From the NCBI RefSeq assembly GCF_900107635.1, contig NZ_FNRD01000014.1:82805-146804 (forward strand): a stretch of 64,000 nt of DNA, read 5' to 3'. Under the pieces are notes generated by a model. It was not told the origin of the DNA, searched no databases, and worked only from the letters and a program-made list of their open reading frames with translations. Below, piece after piece: positions 1 through 8,611 of this stretch. The position numbers were made by a program, and so were the translations under genes. This DNA comes from Flavobacterium gillisiae (GTDB taxonomy: Bacteria; Bacteroidota; Bacteroidia; Flavobacteriales; Flavobacteriaceae). Positions within the stretch are counted from its first letter, which is position 1, and each line of letters starts with the position of its first letter.

Positions 1-1218
1 GTAGCGCCTGTAAAAAAAGTAAATCCAAATCAGTTAAATAAACAAAATCAAAACCCAAATTTTAAAAGTAAGAAAAGTAATTTTAGGGATTCTGATTTTG
101 AATTTGACGGAATAATAGAAAGTGAAGGTGTTCTTGAAATGATGCCTGATGGCTATGGTTTCTTGCGCTCTTCAGATTATAATTACCTAGCGTCACCAGA
201 TGATATTTATTTATCAACCTCTCAAATCAGATTATTCGGACTTAAAACTGGAGATACGGTTAAGGGAGTGGTGCGTCCTCCTAAAGAAGGAGAGAAGTTT
301 TTTCCATTAGTAAAAGTATTGAAAATAAATGGACATGATCCTCAGGTCGTTCGTGATAGAGTTTCATTCGAACATTTAACACCTGTTTTTCCATCAGAGA
401 AATTTAATTTGGCGGCAAGACAAAGTACGATTTCAACTCGTATTATTGATTTGTTTTCTCCAATAGGAAAAGGACAACGTGGTATGATTGTGGCTCAGCC
501 AAAAACGGGTAAAACCATGTTGCTGAAAGAAATTGCTAACGCAATTGCTGCTAATCACCCTGAAGTTTATCTTATTGTTTTATTGATTGACGAACGTCCA
601 GAAGAAGTTACAGACATGCAACGTAGTGTGCGTGGAGAAGTTATTGCTTCTACTTTTGATAGAGAACCTCAAGAACACGTTAAGATTGCTAATATCGTGC
701 TTGAAAAAGCAAAACGATTAGTGGAATGTGGTCACGATGTTGTGATTCTTTTAGATTCCATTACGAGATTGGCCAGAGCATACAACACGGTACAACCTGC
801 ATCAGGTAAAGTATTGAGTGGGGGAGTAGATGCTAATGCGCTACAGAAACCAAAACGATTCTTTGGAGCTGCTCGTAATGTTGAAAATGGTGGGTCTTTG
901 AGTATCATTGCCACTGCATTGACAGAAACTGGTTCTAAAATGGATGAAGTTATTTTTGAAGAATTCAAAGGTACCGGTAACATGGAATTACAATTGGATA
1001 GAAAAATCGCTAATAAACGTATCTTCCCAGCAATTGATTTAACCTCTTCTAGTACAAGACGTGATGATTTATTATTAGATCAAAAGACCTTACAGAGAAT
1101 GTGGATCATGAGAAAATACCTTGCAGATATGAATCCTGTTGAAGCTATGAGTTTTATAAATGACCGTTTCAGACAAACTAAAAACAATGAAGAGTTTTTA
1201 ATCTCGATGAACGATTAA
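1..1218 (+). CDS. rho: Transcription termination factor Rho (5' end outside window)
   Basis: Hexameric RNA-dependent ATPase that ends transcription at Rho-dependent sites. The reading frame is open from base 1, so the N-terminus lies upstream of the window. The visible part begins with an Asn/Lys-rich stretch, typical of the extra N-terminal segment of Bacteroidota Rho. The cold-shock-like RNA-binding domain follows (MMPDGYGFLRS from base 139), then the RecA-type ATPase core. Walker A is AQPKTGKT and Walker B is VVILLDSITRLARAYN; the late segment GTGNMELQLDR is also typical of Rho. The first Met at 139 is not the true start, because the conserved fold is already under way upstream. Two hairpins with T-runs follow the gene before a convergent gene. 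Confidence 0.97.
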   Translation, partial: VAPVKKVNPNQLNKQNQNPNFKSKKSNFRDSDFEFDGIIESEGVLEMMPDGYGFLRSSDYNYLASPDDIYLSTSQIRLFGLKTGDTVKGVVRPPKEGEKFFPLVKVLKINGHDPQVVRDRVSFEHLTPVFPSEKFNLAARQSTISTRIIDLFSPIGKGQRGMIVAQPKTGKTMLLKEIANAIAANHPEVYLIVLLIDERPEEVTDMQRSVRGEVIASTFDREPQEHVKIANIVLEKAKRLVECGHDVVILLDSITRLARAYNTVQPASGKVLSGGVDANALQKPKRFFGAARNVENGGSLSIIATALTETGSKMDEVIFEEFKGTGNMELQLDRKIANKRIFPAIDLTSSSTRRDDLLLDQKTLQRMWIMRKYLADMNPVEAMSFINDRFRQTKNNEEFLISMND

Positions 1219-1328
1219 ACTATAGAAAAGAGAGTAGAGAAAAGAACAAAGAAGATAGATTGAGCTATACATCGATCTTAGCTTAGAAGATGCAATGAAA
1301 TTATTCATCCTTTGAATCTAAAATGTTT

Positions 1329-1435
1329 ACTTGTCATTCCGACGAAGAAGGACTCGAGGGTTTACCCGAACAGGCGAAGCAATCTCATCAAACTGCTCAG
1401 CTAACGGTGATTCCTCCTTCGTCGGAATGACAAGT
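1329..1435. repeat. REP-like long inverted repeat
   Basis: Two 24-bp arms, at 1329-1352 and 1412-1435, are inverted copies with one mismatch; the core is GTCATTCCGACGAAG. About 59 bp of unrelated, GC-richer sequence separates them. RNA from either strand could fold into a long hairpin. It lies in the intergenic space between convergent rho and the rRNA methyltransferase gene. From memory, palindromic intergenic repeats with this kind of core are common in Flavobacterium genomes, but copy number cannot be judged from this window, which holds no second copy. Confidence 0.7.
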
Positions 1436-1508
1436 TTGTGCTATGTTTTATTGCAGTATCTTTAAAAATAAAATAGTAGTATTTATAACTTGAATTCAGC
1501 AATTATAA

Positions 1509-1554
1509 AAAAATCCTCGAATGTAGAAAGCTACTTTTTGAGGATTTTTGTTTT
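1509..1554 (+). terminator. Rho-gene terminator hairpin 1
   Basis: The stem AAAAATCCTC/GAGGATTTTT is followed by TTTTGTTTT-like sequence. An inner GTAG/CTAC pairing extends the stem. It is the first strong hairpin downstream of rho. Confidence 0.65.
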
Positions 1555-1570
1555 AAATTATTTTCTAATA

Positions 1571-1600
1571 AAAAACGCCTTCAATTTGAAGGCGTTTTTG
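1571..1600. terminator. Bidirectional terminator between rho and the rsmB-like gene
   Basis: The stem AAAAACGCCTTC/GAAGGCGTTTTT has an AATTT-type loop, with A-runs on the left and T-runs on the right. It can therefore serve both converging genes. Confidence 0.8.
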
Positions 1601-1620
1601 TGTATAGAAGGTAAAAGGTG

Positions 1621-2892
1621 TTATTCTTTTTCTTCCGCTGTTTCTTTTGCAGCTTTTAATTCTTTAGGTTTTAAAACTTCTTCTTTTCTTTCTAAAAGAG
1701 CCATGTAAAAACCATCAAAACCAGATTCATGAGCGAGAATTTTTTGATCTTTAATGAATGTAAACTCTTTACCAATATCAGTAGTTAAAAACTTAGCGAT
1801 CTGATCTTGATTTTCAGAAGGTAATATAGAACAGGTTGCATATACCAGTTTTCCTCCTGGTTTTACAATTTTAGAATAACTTTCTAAAACTTCTGATTGT
1901 ATCTTACGGATATTGTCAATAAATTCAGGTTGCAATTTCCATTTAGCATCAGGATTTCTTTTAAGAACTCCAAGTCCACTACAAGGGGCGTCAATCAATA
2001 CACGATCCGCTTTTTGGTGTAGTTTCTTGATTACTTTAGTGCTATCAATGATACGGTATTCAATATTAAAAGCACCATCACGTTTTGCTCTTATTTTTAA
2101 CTGCTTTAATTTACTTTCGTATAAATCCATTGCAATCAGTTGCCCTTTGTTTTCCATTAAAGCAGCGATATGTAATGTTTTACCACCGGCACCTGCACAT
2201 GTATCCACAATGCGCATTCCTGGTTTTACATCAAGGAAAGCAGCCACAAGTTGCGAGTTAGCATCTTGAACTTCAAAGAAACCTTTCTTGAACGCGTCTG
2301 TCATAAAAACATTAGCTCTTTCTTTAAGTACTAAAGCATCCGGTTGATCTTTTAGTAAATCAGTATCAATGTCTAAGTCCATTAAGATCGCTCTTAATTC
2401 CGCTTTAGTCGTTTTTAGCGTATTAACTCTTAGAATAACTTTGGCGGGTTGATTTTGAGCTGTAATTTCTTTAGCCCAAACTTTTTCACCTAATTCTTTT
2501 ACTCCTAATTCGTCCATCCAATCTGGAATAGATTCTTTAAGGGCTCTCACTTTAGATAATTCATCAAAGCGACCTTTTATTTTTCTTTCTGGAGTTCCTT
2601 CTAGTTGACGCCAATCAGGGATTGGATATCCTCTTAATACAGCCCATACTGAAAACATTCTCCAGATATTGTCTCTGTCAAACGGTGCCTTTACTTCTGC
2701 AATTTCAGCATATAATCTTTTCCATCGTACTACTTCATAGATGGTTTCGGCAACAAATTTTCTGTCAGAGCTTCCCCAACGTTTGTCTTTTTTTAAGGCT
2801 CTTGCAACCACTTTATCTGCATATTCCCCTTCGTTAAATATTGCATTTAGGGAATCAATGGTGGTATAAACTAAATTTCTGTGTAATCTCAT
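1621..2892 (-). CDS. RsmB/NOP-family rRNA (cytosine-C5) methyltransferase
   Basis: SAM-dependent m5C methyltransferase of the RsmB/NOL1/NOP2/Sun family, acting on rRNA in the cytoplasm. The 423-residue protein has an N-terminal NusB-like/RNA-binding half and a C-terminal Rossmann domain with the SAM motif VDTCAGAGGKTLHIAAL. Both family cysteines are present, in DAPCSGLG and YATCS; one is the nucleophile and the other aids product release. A longer frame runs back to 2988, but a TAnnTTTG -7 box lies at 2909-2917, inside that extension. I therefore use the ATG at 2892, which gives a leader of roughly 10 nt. The C-terminal tail is Lys/Glu-rich. The exact rRNA target cannot be told from sequence. 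Confidence 0.92.
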   Translation of the reverse strand: MRLHRNLVYTTIDSLNAIFNEGEYADKVVARALKKDKRWGSSDRKFVAETIYEVVRWKRLYAEIAEVKAPFDRDNIWRMFSVWAVLRGYPIPDWRQLEGTPERKIKGRFDELSKVRALKESIPDWMDELGVKELGEKVWAKEITAQNQPAKVILRVNTLKTTKAELRAILMDLDIDTDLLKDQPDALVLKERANVFMTDAFKKGFFEVQDANSQLVAAFLDVKPGMRIVDTCAGAGGKTLHIAALMENKGQLIAMDLYESKLKQLKIRAKRDGAFNIEYRIIDSTKVIKKLHQKADRVLIDAPCSGLGVLKRNPDAKWKLQPEFIDNIRKIQSEVLESYSKIVKPGGKLVYATCSILPSENQDQIAKFLTTDIGKEFTFIKDQKILAHESGFDGFYMALLERKEEVLKPKELKAAKETAEEKE

Positions 2893-2908
2893 TTTAAATA
2901 ATTGAGGT

Positions 2909-2917
2909 GCAAAGGTA
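2909..2917 (-). promoter_or_regulatory. -7 box of the rsmB-like gene
   Basis: TACCTTTGC on the minus strand matches the Bacteroidota consensus TAnnTTTG. It sits 17-25 bp upstream of the chosen ATG at 2892 and within the longer alternative frame, which decides the start. Confidence 0.65.
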
Positions 2918-2979
2918 CTATTAATTGGTCGAAAGTTAAATTTTAAATAATGAATGTTGGTTTTATATTTTTTTAAAAC

Positions 2980-3010
2980 AAAAAACACTGCTCTAAGAGC
3001 AGTGTTTTTG
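2980..3010 (-). terminator. Terminator of kup
   Basis: The perfect hairpin AAAAACACTGCTCT/AGAGCAGTGTTTTT lies just downstream of the kup stop codon, and its T-run continues on the minus strand. Confidence 0.85.
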
Positions 3011-3030
3011 AAATTTTTAAAGAGGAATAG

Positions 3031-4992
3031 TTACTTAACTCTTGTTAAACCAATGTTTTCAGGAGCGTGAAGCACCATAGGGAATTGTTCTATTTTTACA
3101 GAACTACTGTCAAGTCCAAAGGCTCTTTCTTCAGACAAACTTAATTTCTTAATAAAGAAGTAAGAGTTCATAATTATTTTTTCATGCCATCTTAAATCAC
3201 TGTCATTTGAAAGGAATTTCTCAGACAATACAAATTTGAAATCACCTATTATATTGTTTTTACTCAAAGATTCATATCTACTTGTAATATCTACCTCTCC
3301 TTTTTTCACCATATCCTTGATAACTTCCTTGAACATCAGGTTTATTTTTGTAGGCTCTCTAAACCCTAAATTAAAGTCGACGCGATATAAATCATCCTTA
3401 ATGATTTCTGTTACTTTATATTCGGTTTTATAGGGTTCAGATAATATGTTCACGTGAACAAACCAATAGATATCGGCTCTTTTTGGTCTTTTTTGTAAAA
3501 TGGAATACATTACTTTTTCTTCAATTTCGTCCACACGATTTGCATTGGTCATATAAACCAAGTGGGTCGCATATTTTGGAATCGAAAGGTCGGCACCTAA
3601 TTCGGTCAATACTTTTTTATAATCTTCAATTTTTACAATTTTTGTGTAACTCTTGCTGATTTTTTTGGCTAAGTACCAGATAGTCATAATCGAAATTAAA
3701 GCGAGGGCAATAATTAATGTTACATAACCACCTTCTGAAAATTTTGTGATATTAGCCACTAGAAAACTAACTTCAATCAATAGATAGGTTGTGATTAGGG
3801 GGATGATAAAATATAATTTTACTCGTTTCATGATTAAGTAGAAATTAAGTAAAATAGTAGTCATTATCATGCACAAGATTATGGCCAGACCGTAGGCATG
3901 TTCCATATTTCCCGATTCCTCAAAATGCAAAACTATTCCAACACACCCAAAAAACAATAACCAGTTTATTGAAGGGATGTACAATTGTCCTTTTAGTTCA
4001 GTAGGATATTTTATTTTTACTTTTGGCCAAAAATTTAATCGCATGGCTTCGTTTATCAATGTAAATGAACCACTAATAAGTGCCTGAGAAGCAATCACAG
4101 CGGCAAGTGTTGCGATTACAATACCGACAGGTTGAAACCAGTCTGCCATGATCAAATAAAACGGATTACCGTTTGGCCCTCCCAAGGTTGTCAGTGTTTC
4201 TCCTTCATGATGGATTAAAAAAGCTGCCTGTCCAAAATAATTTAAGACCAAAGTAGTTTTTACAAAAATCCAGCTGATTCGAATGTTTTTCCTTCCGCAG
4301 TGTCCCATGTCGGAATACAATGCTTCGGCACCTGTTGTACATAGAAATACAAAGCCCAAAACGAAAAAACCGTCTGGGTGAATCGATAATAAATGGTAAG
4401 CATAGTAAGGGTTAAATGCTTTAAAAACTTCAGGATGCTTTGTGATTTGGATCAAACCAAGGATTCCAAGCATGCTAAACCAGATAAGCATCATGGGAGC
4501 AAAAAACTTACCTACTAATTTTGTTCCGAATTGTTGAATGCTAAATAGTACGAATAGGATACCAATAACAATAGGAATTGTGTTTATTTGAGGGTAATAG
4601 GTTTTAATTCCTTCGACTGCAGAGGACACAGAAATGGGCGGGGTGATAATTCCGTCTGCAAGTAGTGCGCTACCACCAATAATGGCGGGAACGATTAACC
4701 ATTGAATTTTTGTTTTTTTAACTAAGGCATACAAAGCAAAGATTCCTCCTTCACCATGATTATCGGCACTTAAAGTAATGATAACGTATTTTATGGTAGT
4801 TTGTAAAGTAAGGGTCCAAAAGACTGCTGAGATTCCTCCTAAAACAATATCTGCATTAATAATACTTTGACCAAGAATGGCTTTCATAACATATAGAGGG
4901 GATGTCCCAATGTCACCATATATTATTCCCAATGTAATCAATAATCCACCTAAAGATAATTTTGAATGTAGGTTTTTATGCGATGTGCTCAT
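3031..4992 (-). CDS. kup: KUP-family potassium uptake transporter
   Basis: Inner-membrane K+/H+ symporter. The 653-residue protein is close to the family's usual length (about 620-670). The N-terminal motif GIIYGDIGTSPLYV is diagnostic for KUP/HAK/KT transporters. It is followed by roughly 12 hydrophobic segments through about residue 445, including TTGAEALYSDMGH, and then a soluble C-terminal domain. The start at 4992 is supported by a TAAATTTG box at 5014-5021. The gene is monocistronic, bounded by its own terminator at 2980-3010 and by the terminator of the next upstream gene. Confidence 0.95.
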   Translation of the reverse strand: MSTSHKNLHSKLSLGGLLITLGIIYGDIGTSPLYVMKAILGQSIINADIVLGGISAVFWTLTLQTTIKYVIITLSADNHGEGGIFALYALVKKTKIQWLIVPAIIGGSALLADGIITPPISVSSAVEGIKTYYPQINTIPIVIGILFVLFSIQQFGTKLVGKFFAPMMLIWFSMLGILGLIQITKHPEVFKAFNPYYAYHLLSIHPDGFFVLGFVFLCTTGAEALYSDMGHCGRKNIRISWIFVKTTLVLNYFGQAAFLIHHEGETLTTLGGPNGNPFYLIMADWFQPVGIVIATLAAVIASQALISGSFTLINEAMRLNFWPKVKIKYPTELKGQLYIPSINWLLFFGCVGIVLHFEESGNMEHAYGLAIILCMIMTTILLNFYLIMKRVKLYFIIPLITTYLLIEVSFLVANITKFSEGGYVTLIIALALISIMTIWYLAKKISKSYTKIVKIEDYKKVLTELGADLSIPKYATHLVYMTNANRVDEIEEKVMYSILQKRPKRADIYWFVHVNILSEPYKTEYKVTEIIKDDLYRVDFNLGFREPTKINLMFKEVIKDMVKKGEVDITSRYESLSKNNIIGDFKFVLSEKFLSNDSDLRWHEKIIMNSYFFIKKLSLSEERAFGLDSSSVKIEQFPMVLHAPENIGLTRVK

Positions 4993-5013
4993 GTAGTACT
5001 TTTAAAAACTCGT

Positions 5014-5021
5014 CAAATTTA
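5014..5021 (-). promoter_or_regulatory. -7 box of kup
   Basis: TAAATTTG on the minus strand lies 22 bp upstream of the ATG and fits TAnnTTTG. No clear TTG -33 box is seen. Confidence 0.55.
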
Positions 5022-5069
5022 CTCTTTTTAAATAAAATAGGCTTGTTTATTTAGAAAAAGACATAAAAA

Positions 5070-5093
5070 AAACACGCTCAATTGAGCGTGTTT
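5070..5093 (-). terminator. Terminator of the repeat-protein gene
   Basis: The perfect hairpin AAACACGCTCAA/TTGAGCGTGTTT is followed on the minus strand by a long T-run. It lies 24 bp beyond the stop at 5117. Confidence 0.8.
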
Positions 5094-5116
5094 AAAATCA
5101 TTGTATTTCACTGTTT

Positions 5117-6427
5117 TTAGGATCTTCTATTGTTTCCTCTGGAAGAATTATCTCTACCTGATTCGGTTCGTTGTGGAGCACTCTTTTCAGAATTTCCTCT
5201 TTGAGTTTGAGTTCTTTGAGGAGCACTTTCTCGAGGAGCGTTTGCTCTGTTTTGAGAATAGTCTCTTTGCGTTTGAGTTCTTTGTGGTGCACTTTCTCGA
5301 GATTGATTAACTCTGTTTTGAGCGTTGCTTCTTTGCGCATCAGTTCTTTGTGGAGCAGATTCTCTAGAAGTGTTATTTCTGTTTTGAGAATAGTCTCTTT
5401 GCGTTTCAGTTCTTTGTGGGGCATTTTCTCTTGAAGGATTTGATCTGTTTTGAGAATAGTCTCTTTGTGTTCCTGCTCTTTGTGGCGCAGTTTCTCTTGA
5501 AGTTGTACTTCTGTTTTGAGAATTAGCTCTTTGATTTGTTGTTCTTTGTGGTGCAGCTTCTCTTGAAGTTGTACTTCTGTTTTGAGAATAATCTCTTTCA
5601 TTTGTATTTCTGCGTGATTCTGTAGTTCTTGATGATTGGTTTCTGTTTTGAGAATAACCAACTTCGTTTCTAGATCCTACATTTCGAGTACCTCTTCTTT
5701 GTTCTAATTCATAACGATTAGAAACATTGGCGTTTCTTCTTGAAAAGTTATTATTAGGATACTGTCTTTCATAACCATTTGAACGTCTAGAGTTATAAAT
5801 TACGACCGCTTGGTTACTTCTTCTGTAATTCACATAATTATAGTTGTTGTATACATTCAAACTAACTTGGATATTATTTCTATATCTGAACACAGGGAAT
5901 GGGTTCCACGCATAATAGTACGATGGGTAATAATTCCAATACCAGTTAGAAACATATGGTCTGTAATTGTACGACCAAAATGAAGCATAAATAACAGGAG
6001 TTCTATAATATACGGGTTCGTAGATATAGTTTGGACCGTACATATACTCATTACCTACAACTTGTAGATGTACCTTATTGTATCTGTCTTTTTCTATTTC
6101 GATCGTTGCAACATCTTGATAAACATCACGGTCAAGGACAGATTGTATTATAACAACGTGGGTTCTATTTTCCACGGTTTCTATAACCCGTAAATAATCA
6201 ACTTCGTTATCGTTGTTTAAATCCAAATTTGATATTTGTAGTTCAGGGTCATTTAATTGTCTCTCAAATTCCTGAAGATCTCGTGAATCTCCAAAAATAT
6301 CAGCAACGGCTCTCAAATCTAAATTATCACTAATTTCATTTGTCATCGCACTAACCCTGTTTCTATCTTGCGCTTGCACTATAAAAACTGAGGTTATCAG
6401 GCTTAATAATAATAGTTTAGTTTTCAT
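5117..6427 (-). CDS. Secreted Tyr-rich protein with C-terminal Arg/Asn/Gln repeats, unknown function
   Basis: I do not recognise a named family. The 436-residue product starts with a clear signal peptide (MKTKLLLLSLITSVFIVQAQ). Residues of about 20-130 look like a folded domain with a Ca-binding-like stretch (NLDLNNDNEVDYLRV). Residues of about 130-220 are very rich in Tyr, Asn, Trp and Pro. The rest is a basic low-complexity tail of seven 22-residue repeats. I use the ATG at 6427 because the signal peptide begins there; an in-frame ATG at 6451 adds only eight residues. The basic, glycine-poor tail suggests surface or polyanion binding, but this is inference only. Confidence 0.8.
   Translation of the reverse strand: MKTKLLLLSLITSVFIVQAQDRNRVSAMTNEISDNLDLRAVADIFGDSRDLQEFERQLNDPELQISNLDLNNDNEVDYLRVIETVENRTHVVIIQSVLDRDVYQDVATIEIEKDRYNKVHLQVVGNEYMYGPNYIYEPVYYRTPVIYASFWSYNYRPYVSNWYWNYYPSYYYAWNPFPVFRYRNNIQVSLNVYNNYNYVNYRRSNQAVVIYNSRRSNGYERQYPNNNFSRRNANVSNRYELEQRRGTRNVGSRNEVGYSQNRNQSSRTTESRRNTNERDYSQNRSTTSREAAPQRTTNQRANSQNRSTTSRETAPQRAGTQRDYSQNRSNPSRENAPQRTETQRDYSQNRNNTSRESAPQRTDAQRSNAQNRVNQSRESAPQRTQTQRDYSQNRANAPRESAPQRTQTQRGNSEKSAPQRTESGRDNSSRGNNRRS
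5189..5650 (-). repeat. Seven tandem 66-bp coding repeats
   Basis: Seven consecutive 22-codon units of the pattern QNRxxxSRExAPQRTxxQRxxS encode most of the C-terminal tail of the secreted protein at 5117-6427. A partial unit (EKSAPQRTES) follows. The copies have diverged at scattered positions, so this is an old array rather than a fresh expansion. Confidence 0.9.
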
Positions 6428-6544
6428 AGTATGTGTATTTATGTTTAACATTTACTGATTATCCAATTACTGTGCCAATAAATTTTAAGACCATTTGGTA
6501 TTACTATATTAAATTGTATTTTAGCTTCAAATAAAAGGATTGAA

Positions 6545-7609
6545 ATGAGAAATATTTTTTTAGTAGTACTGGGTTTATGTTTTTTAACTTCTTGTAAAAC
6601 AAAAGGTTATGTAGGCATGGGTATTGATAAGACTATTTTTAAAACAGTGAATATAGATACACTGTTTCAAGATAATATTAGTATTAGAGCCATTAGCACT
6701 GATGGAAATAAAATTTGGTTTGCAGCGAATAATTCTAGATTTGGTTATTATGATTTGAAAATAAACGAAAAAATTCAGCGTAAAATAACGATGGATACTT
6801 TAAAATTAGAATTTAGAAGTATTGCTCAAACCACAAAAAATATCTTTTTGTTGAGTGTTGCTAATCCGGGTTTGCTTTATAAAGTTTCTAAGACGGACTT
6901 AAAAACAAGCTTAGTGTACCAGGAAAATAATGCAAAGGTTTTTTACGACAGTATGCAATTTTGGAATAAAAACGAAGGAATTGCAATGGGCGACCCTATA
7001 ACTGATTGTCTTTCGATTATTATAACCAGAGATGGCGGGAATACCTGGAATAAAGTTCCGGCGGACAAACTGCCTAAAATTGTTGAAGGGGAAGCTGCTT
7101 TTGCAGCAAGTAATACTAATATTGTGATAAAGGGAAATAATACTTGGATTGTTTCAGGGGGGCAAAAAGCCAGAGTATTCTATTCTGCTGATAAAGGGAA
7201 TACTTGGAAAGTATATAATACACCTATTGTACAAGGGAAAGCCATGGCGGGAATTTTTACAGCCGACTTCTATGATGCCAAAAGAGGGTTTGTTGCAGGA
7301 GGTGATTATGAGGCACTGAATCAAAATTCAGGAAATAAAGCGAGAACTGCTGACGGAGGTAAAACCTGGGAGCTCATAGCCGAAAATCAAGGGTTTGGAT
7401 ATGCTTCTTGTGTGCAATATGTTCCACATAGTAACGGAAAATCATTAGTTAGCGTAGGTGCATCCGGACTTTATTACTCTTATGACAGTGGGAATACCTG
7501 GAAACAACTAGCTTCTGATCCGAGTTTGTTTACCATTCGATTTTTAGACAACCATACTGCAATTGCTGCGGGTAAAAATAAAATGATTCGGATTCATTTT
7601 CTAAAATAA
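6545..7609 (+). CDS. Lipoprotein with BNR/Asp-box beta-propeller repeats (YCF48/HCF136-like)
   Basis: The 354-residue lipoprotein has lipobox LTSC at residues 14-17. At least four Asp-box motifs (S/T-x-D-x-G-x-T-W) are visible: TRDGGNTW, SADKGNTW, TADGGKTW and SYDSGNTW. This predicts a beta-propeller related to the YCF48/HCF136 photosystem-assembly fold and to sialidase BNR repeats. In Bacteroidota such proteins are often labelled oxidoreductase without biochemical support; no redox motif is visible here. The protein probably sits in the cell envelope. It stands alone, divergent from the repeat-protein gene, and ends at a terminator shared with the convergent sigma-factor operon. Confidence 0.85.
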   Translation: MRNIFLVVLGLCFLTSCKTKGYVGMGIDKTIFKTVNIDTLFQDNISIRAISTDGNKIWFAANNSRFGYYDLKINEKIQRKITMDTLKLEFRSIAQTTKNIFLLSVANPGLLYKVSKTDLKTSLVYQENNAKVFYDSMQFWNKNEGIAMGDPITDCLSIIITRDGGNTWNKVPADKLPKIVEGEAAFAASNTNIVIKGNNTWIVSGGQKARVFYSADKGNTWKVYNTPIVQGKAMAGIFTADFYDAKRGFVAGGDYEALNQNSGNKARTADGGKTWELIAENQGFGYASCVQYVPHSNGKSLVSVGASGLYYSYDSGNTWKQLASDPSLFTIRFLDNHTAIAAGKNKMIRIHFLK

Positions 7610-7647
7610 AACCCTATTCTATGCTACGATGCATGGAGTAGGGTTTT
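7608..7647. terminator. Bidirectional terminator
   Basis: The stem AAACCCTAT/GTAGGGTTT has an inner ATGC/GCAT pairing. It lies between the BNR lipoprotein gene and the end of the sigma-factor operon, with A- and T-runs on both sides. Confidence 0.7.
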
Positions 7648-7670
7648 AGATGTTTTAATGTGGTATTGTG

Positions 7671-8123
7671 CTATTTTTTCGAATTTCTATATTGATGCAA
7701 TAATTTTCTATTAAAATCTTCTTCAGATTTTCTAAGTTTTATAATTTTTACAGCAGGTAGTACTGCTTTTAAATCCTTGGTGAATTTTTTTCGTAATAAG
7801 AATAATTCCTCATCTGCGCTTTCTATTTGGGTAAGCAATGTACTTGCCTCTTTTTCACTCATGGAATCTAAAGCACTATCATTCATTCGGCTTTTAAAAT
7901 CTCTCATTTTTTGATACCTAATATCAAATTGTTTATCATCAAACGTATTGTAGATAGGCCAAAACTTTTGGGCTTCACGAGTTGTTAAGTCTAATTCGGT
8001 AGTCAAAAAGGCCACTTTTAGTGCTTTGATTTGCTCTTTTTTGTCCTTCATTCCGGAGTCTTGTGCGTAAAAACTAAAGGAAGTCAATAAGAGAAGTATT
8101 AGGATAATTTTTTTGATGTTCAT
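7671..8123 (-). CDS. Periplasmic sensor-like protein of an ECF sigma operon (Spy/CpxP-like)
   Basis: The 150-residue protein has signal peptide MNIKKIILILLLLTSFSFYA, followed by an all-helical charged domain. That domain has a Spy/CpxP-like layout (LTTREAQKFWPIYNTF) and long coiled segments. Homologs in flavobacteria are often named sensor of ECF-type sigma factor. It is the third gene after the sigma factor and the anti-sigma-like membrane protein, with a 35-bp gap. By analogy it may bind misfolded envelope proteins and tune the anti-sigma partner; this is inference from fold and context. Confidence 0.75.
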   Translation of the reverse strand: MNIKKIILILLLLTSFSFYAQDSGMKDKKEQIKALKVAFLTTELDLTTREAQKFWPIYNTFDDKQFDIRYQKMRDFKSRMNDSALDSMSEKEASTLLTQIESADEELFLLRKKFTKDLKAVLPAVKIIKLRKSEEDFNRKLLHQYRNSKK

Positions 8124-8158
8124 TGTTTATGATTTTTTATTATACTTTTTCACAAGAT

Positions 8159-8578
8159 TTATTCTATTATAAGGTGCTCTAAATTACCATTGCTCACTAA
8201 TATATCTTCAATAGTTGCATCTTCTAAAGCAATGGTAGTGTTGATATTATTAATTTCATCAGCCTCCAAACCATTAATTAGATCGTATTGATTTATATTG
8301 GATTGGTAACTTAAATAATTTTCCAAGGTGGCTGTGTCTATTTCTTTACTATTTACATTAACAGTACTAGTGTAAAATACAGGAATAAGTAGTGCTATAA
8401 TTAAAACAGCGGCAACCATTATGAATGTCTTTTTATTTTTTTGAAAAAGAGAAATTACCTTTGGTTCATTTTCAGGTAATTTATGCATTAGCTTTTCTGA
8501 AAAATTTTCAAAGTAATGCTCTGGAGTTTTAAATCCAGACTCAATTTTCGGCTCGTTTTCTAATTTAAATGCTTTCAT
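8159..8578 (-). CDS. Single-pass membrane protein, likely anti-sigma factor
   Basis: The 139-residue protein has about 50 cytoplasmic residues, including TPEHYFENFSEKLMHKLP. One membrane helix follows (IMVAAVLIIALLIPVFY, about residues 53-69), then an acidic periplasmic tail. No zinc-binding anti-sigma motif (HxxxCxxC) is present. The role as anti-sigma factor is inferred from position: it directly follows the ECF sigma gene (33-bp gap) and precedes the Spy-like sensor gene. Confidence 0.7.
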   Translation of the reverse strand: MKAFKLENEPKIESGFKTPEHYFENFSEKLMHKLPENEPKVISLFQKNKKTFIMVAAVLIIALLIPVFYTSTVNVNSKEIDTATLENYLSYQSNINQYDLINGLEADEINNINTTIALEDATIEDILVSNGNLEHLIIE

Positions 8579-8611
8579 AACATATATTGGACTTGATTTT
8601 AGACAAAAGGT

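Noticed and set aside
1490..1708. 72-codon ORF downstream of rho
   Set aside because: It runs through two terminator hairpins and into the 3' end of the opposite-strand methyltransferase gene.
5098..5661. 187-codon Lys/Glu-rich coiled-coil-like ORF on the minus strand
   Set aside because: It lies wholly inside the secreted repeat protein gene in another frame; its periodicity is a direct result of the 66-bp repeats and it has no independent start context.
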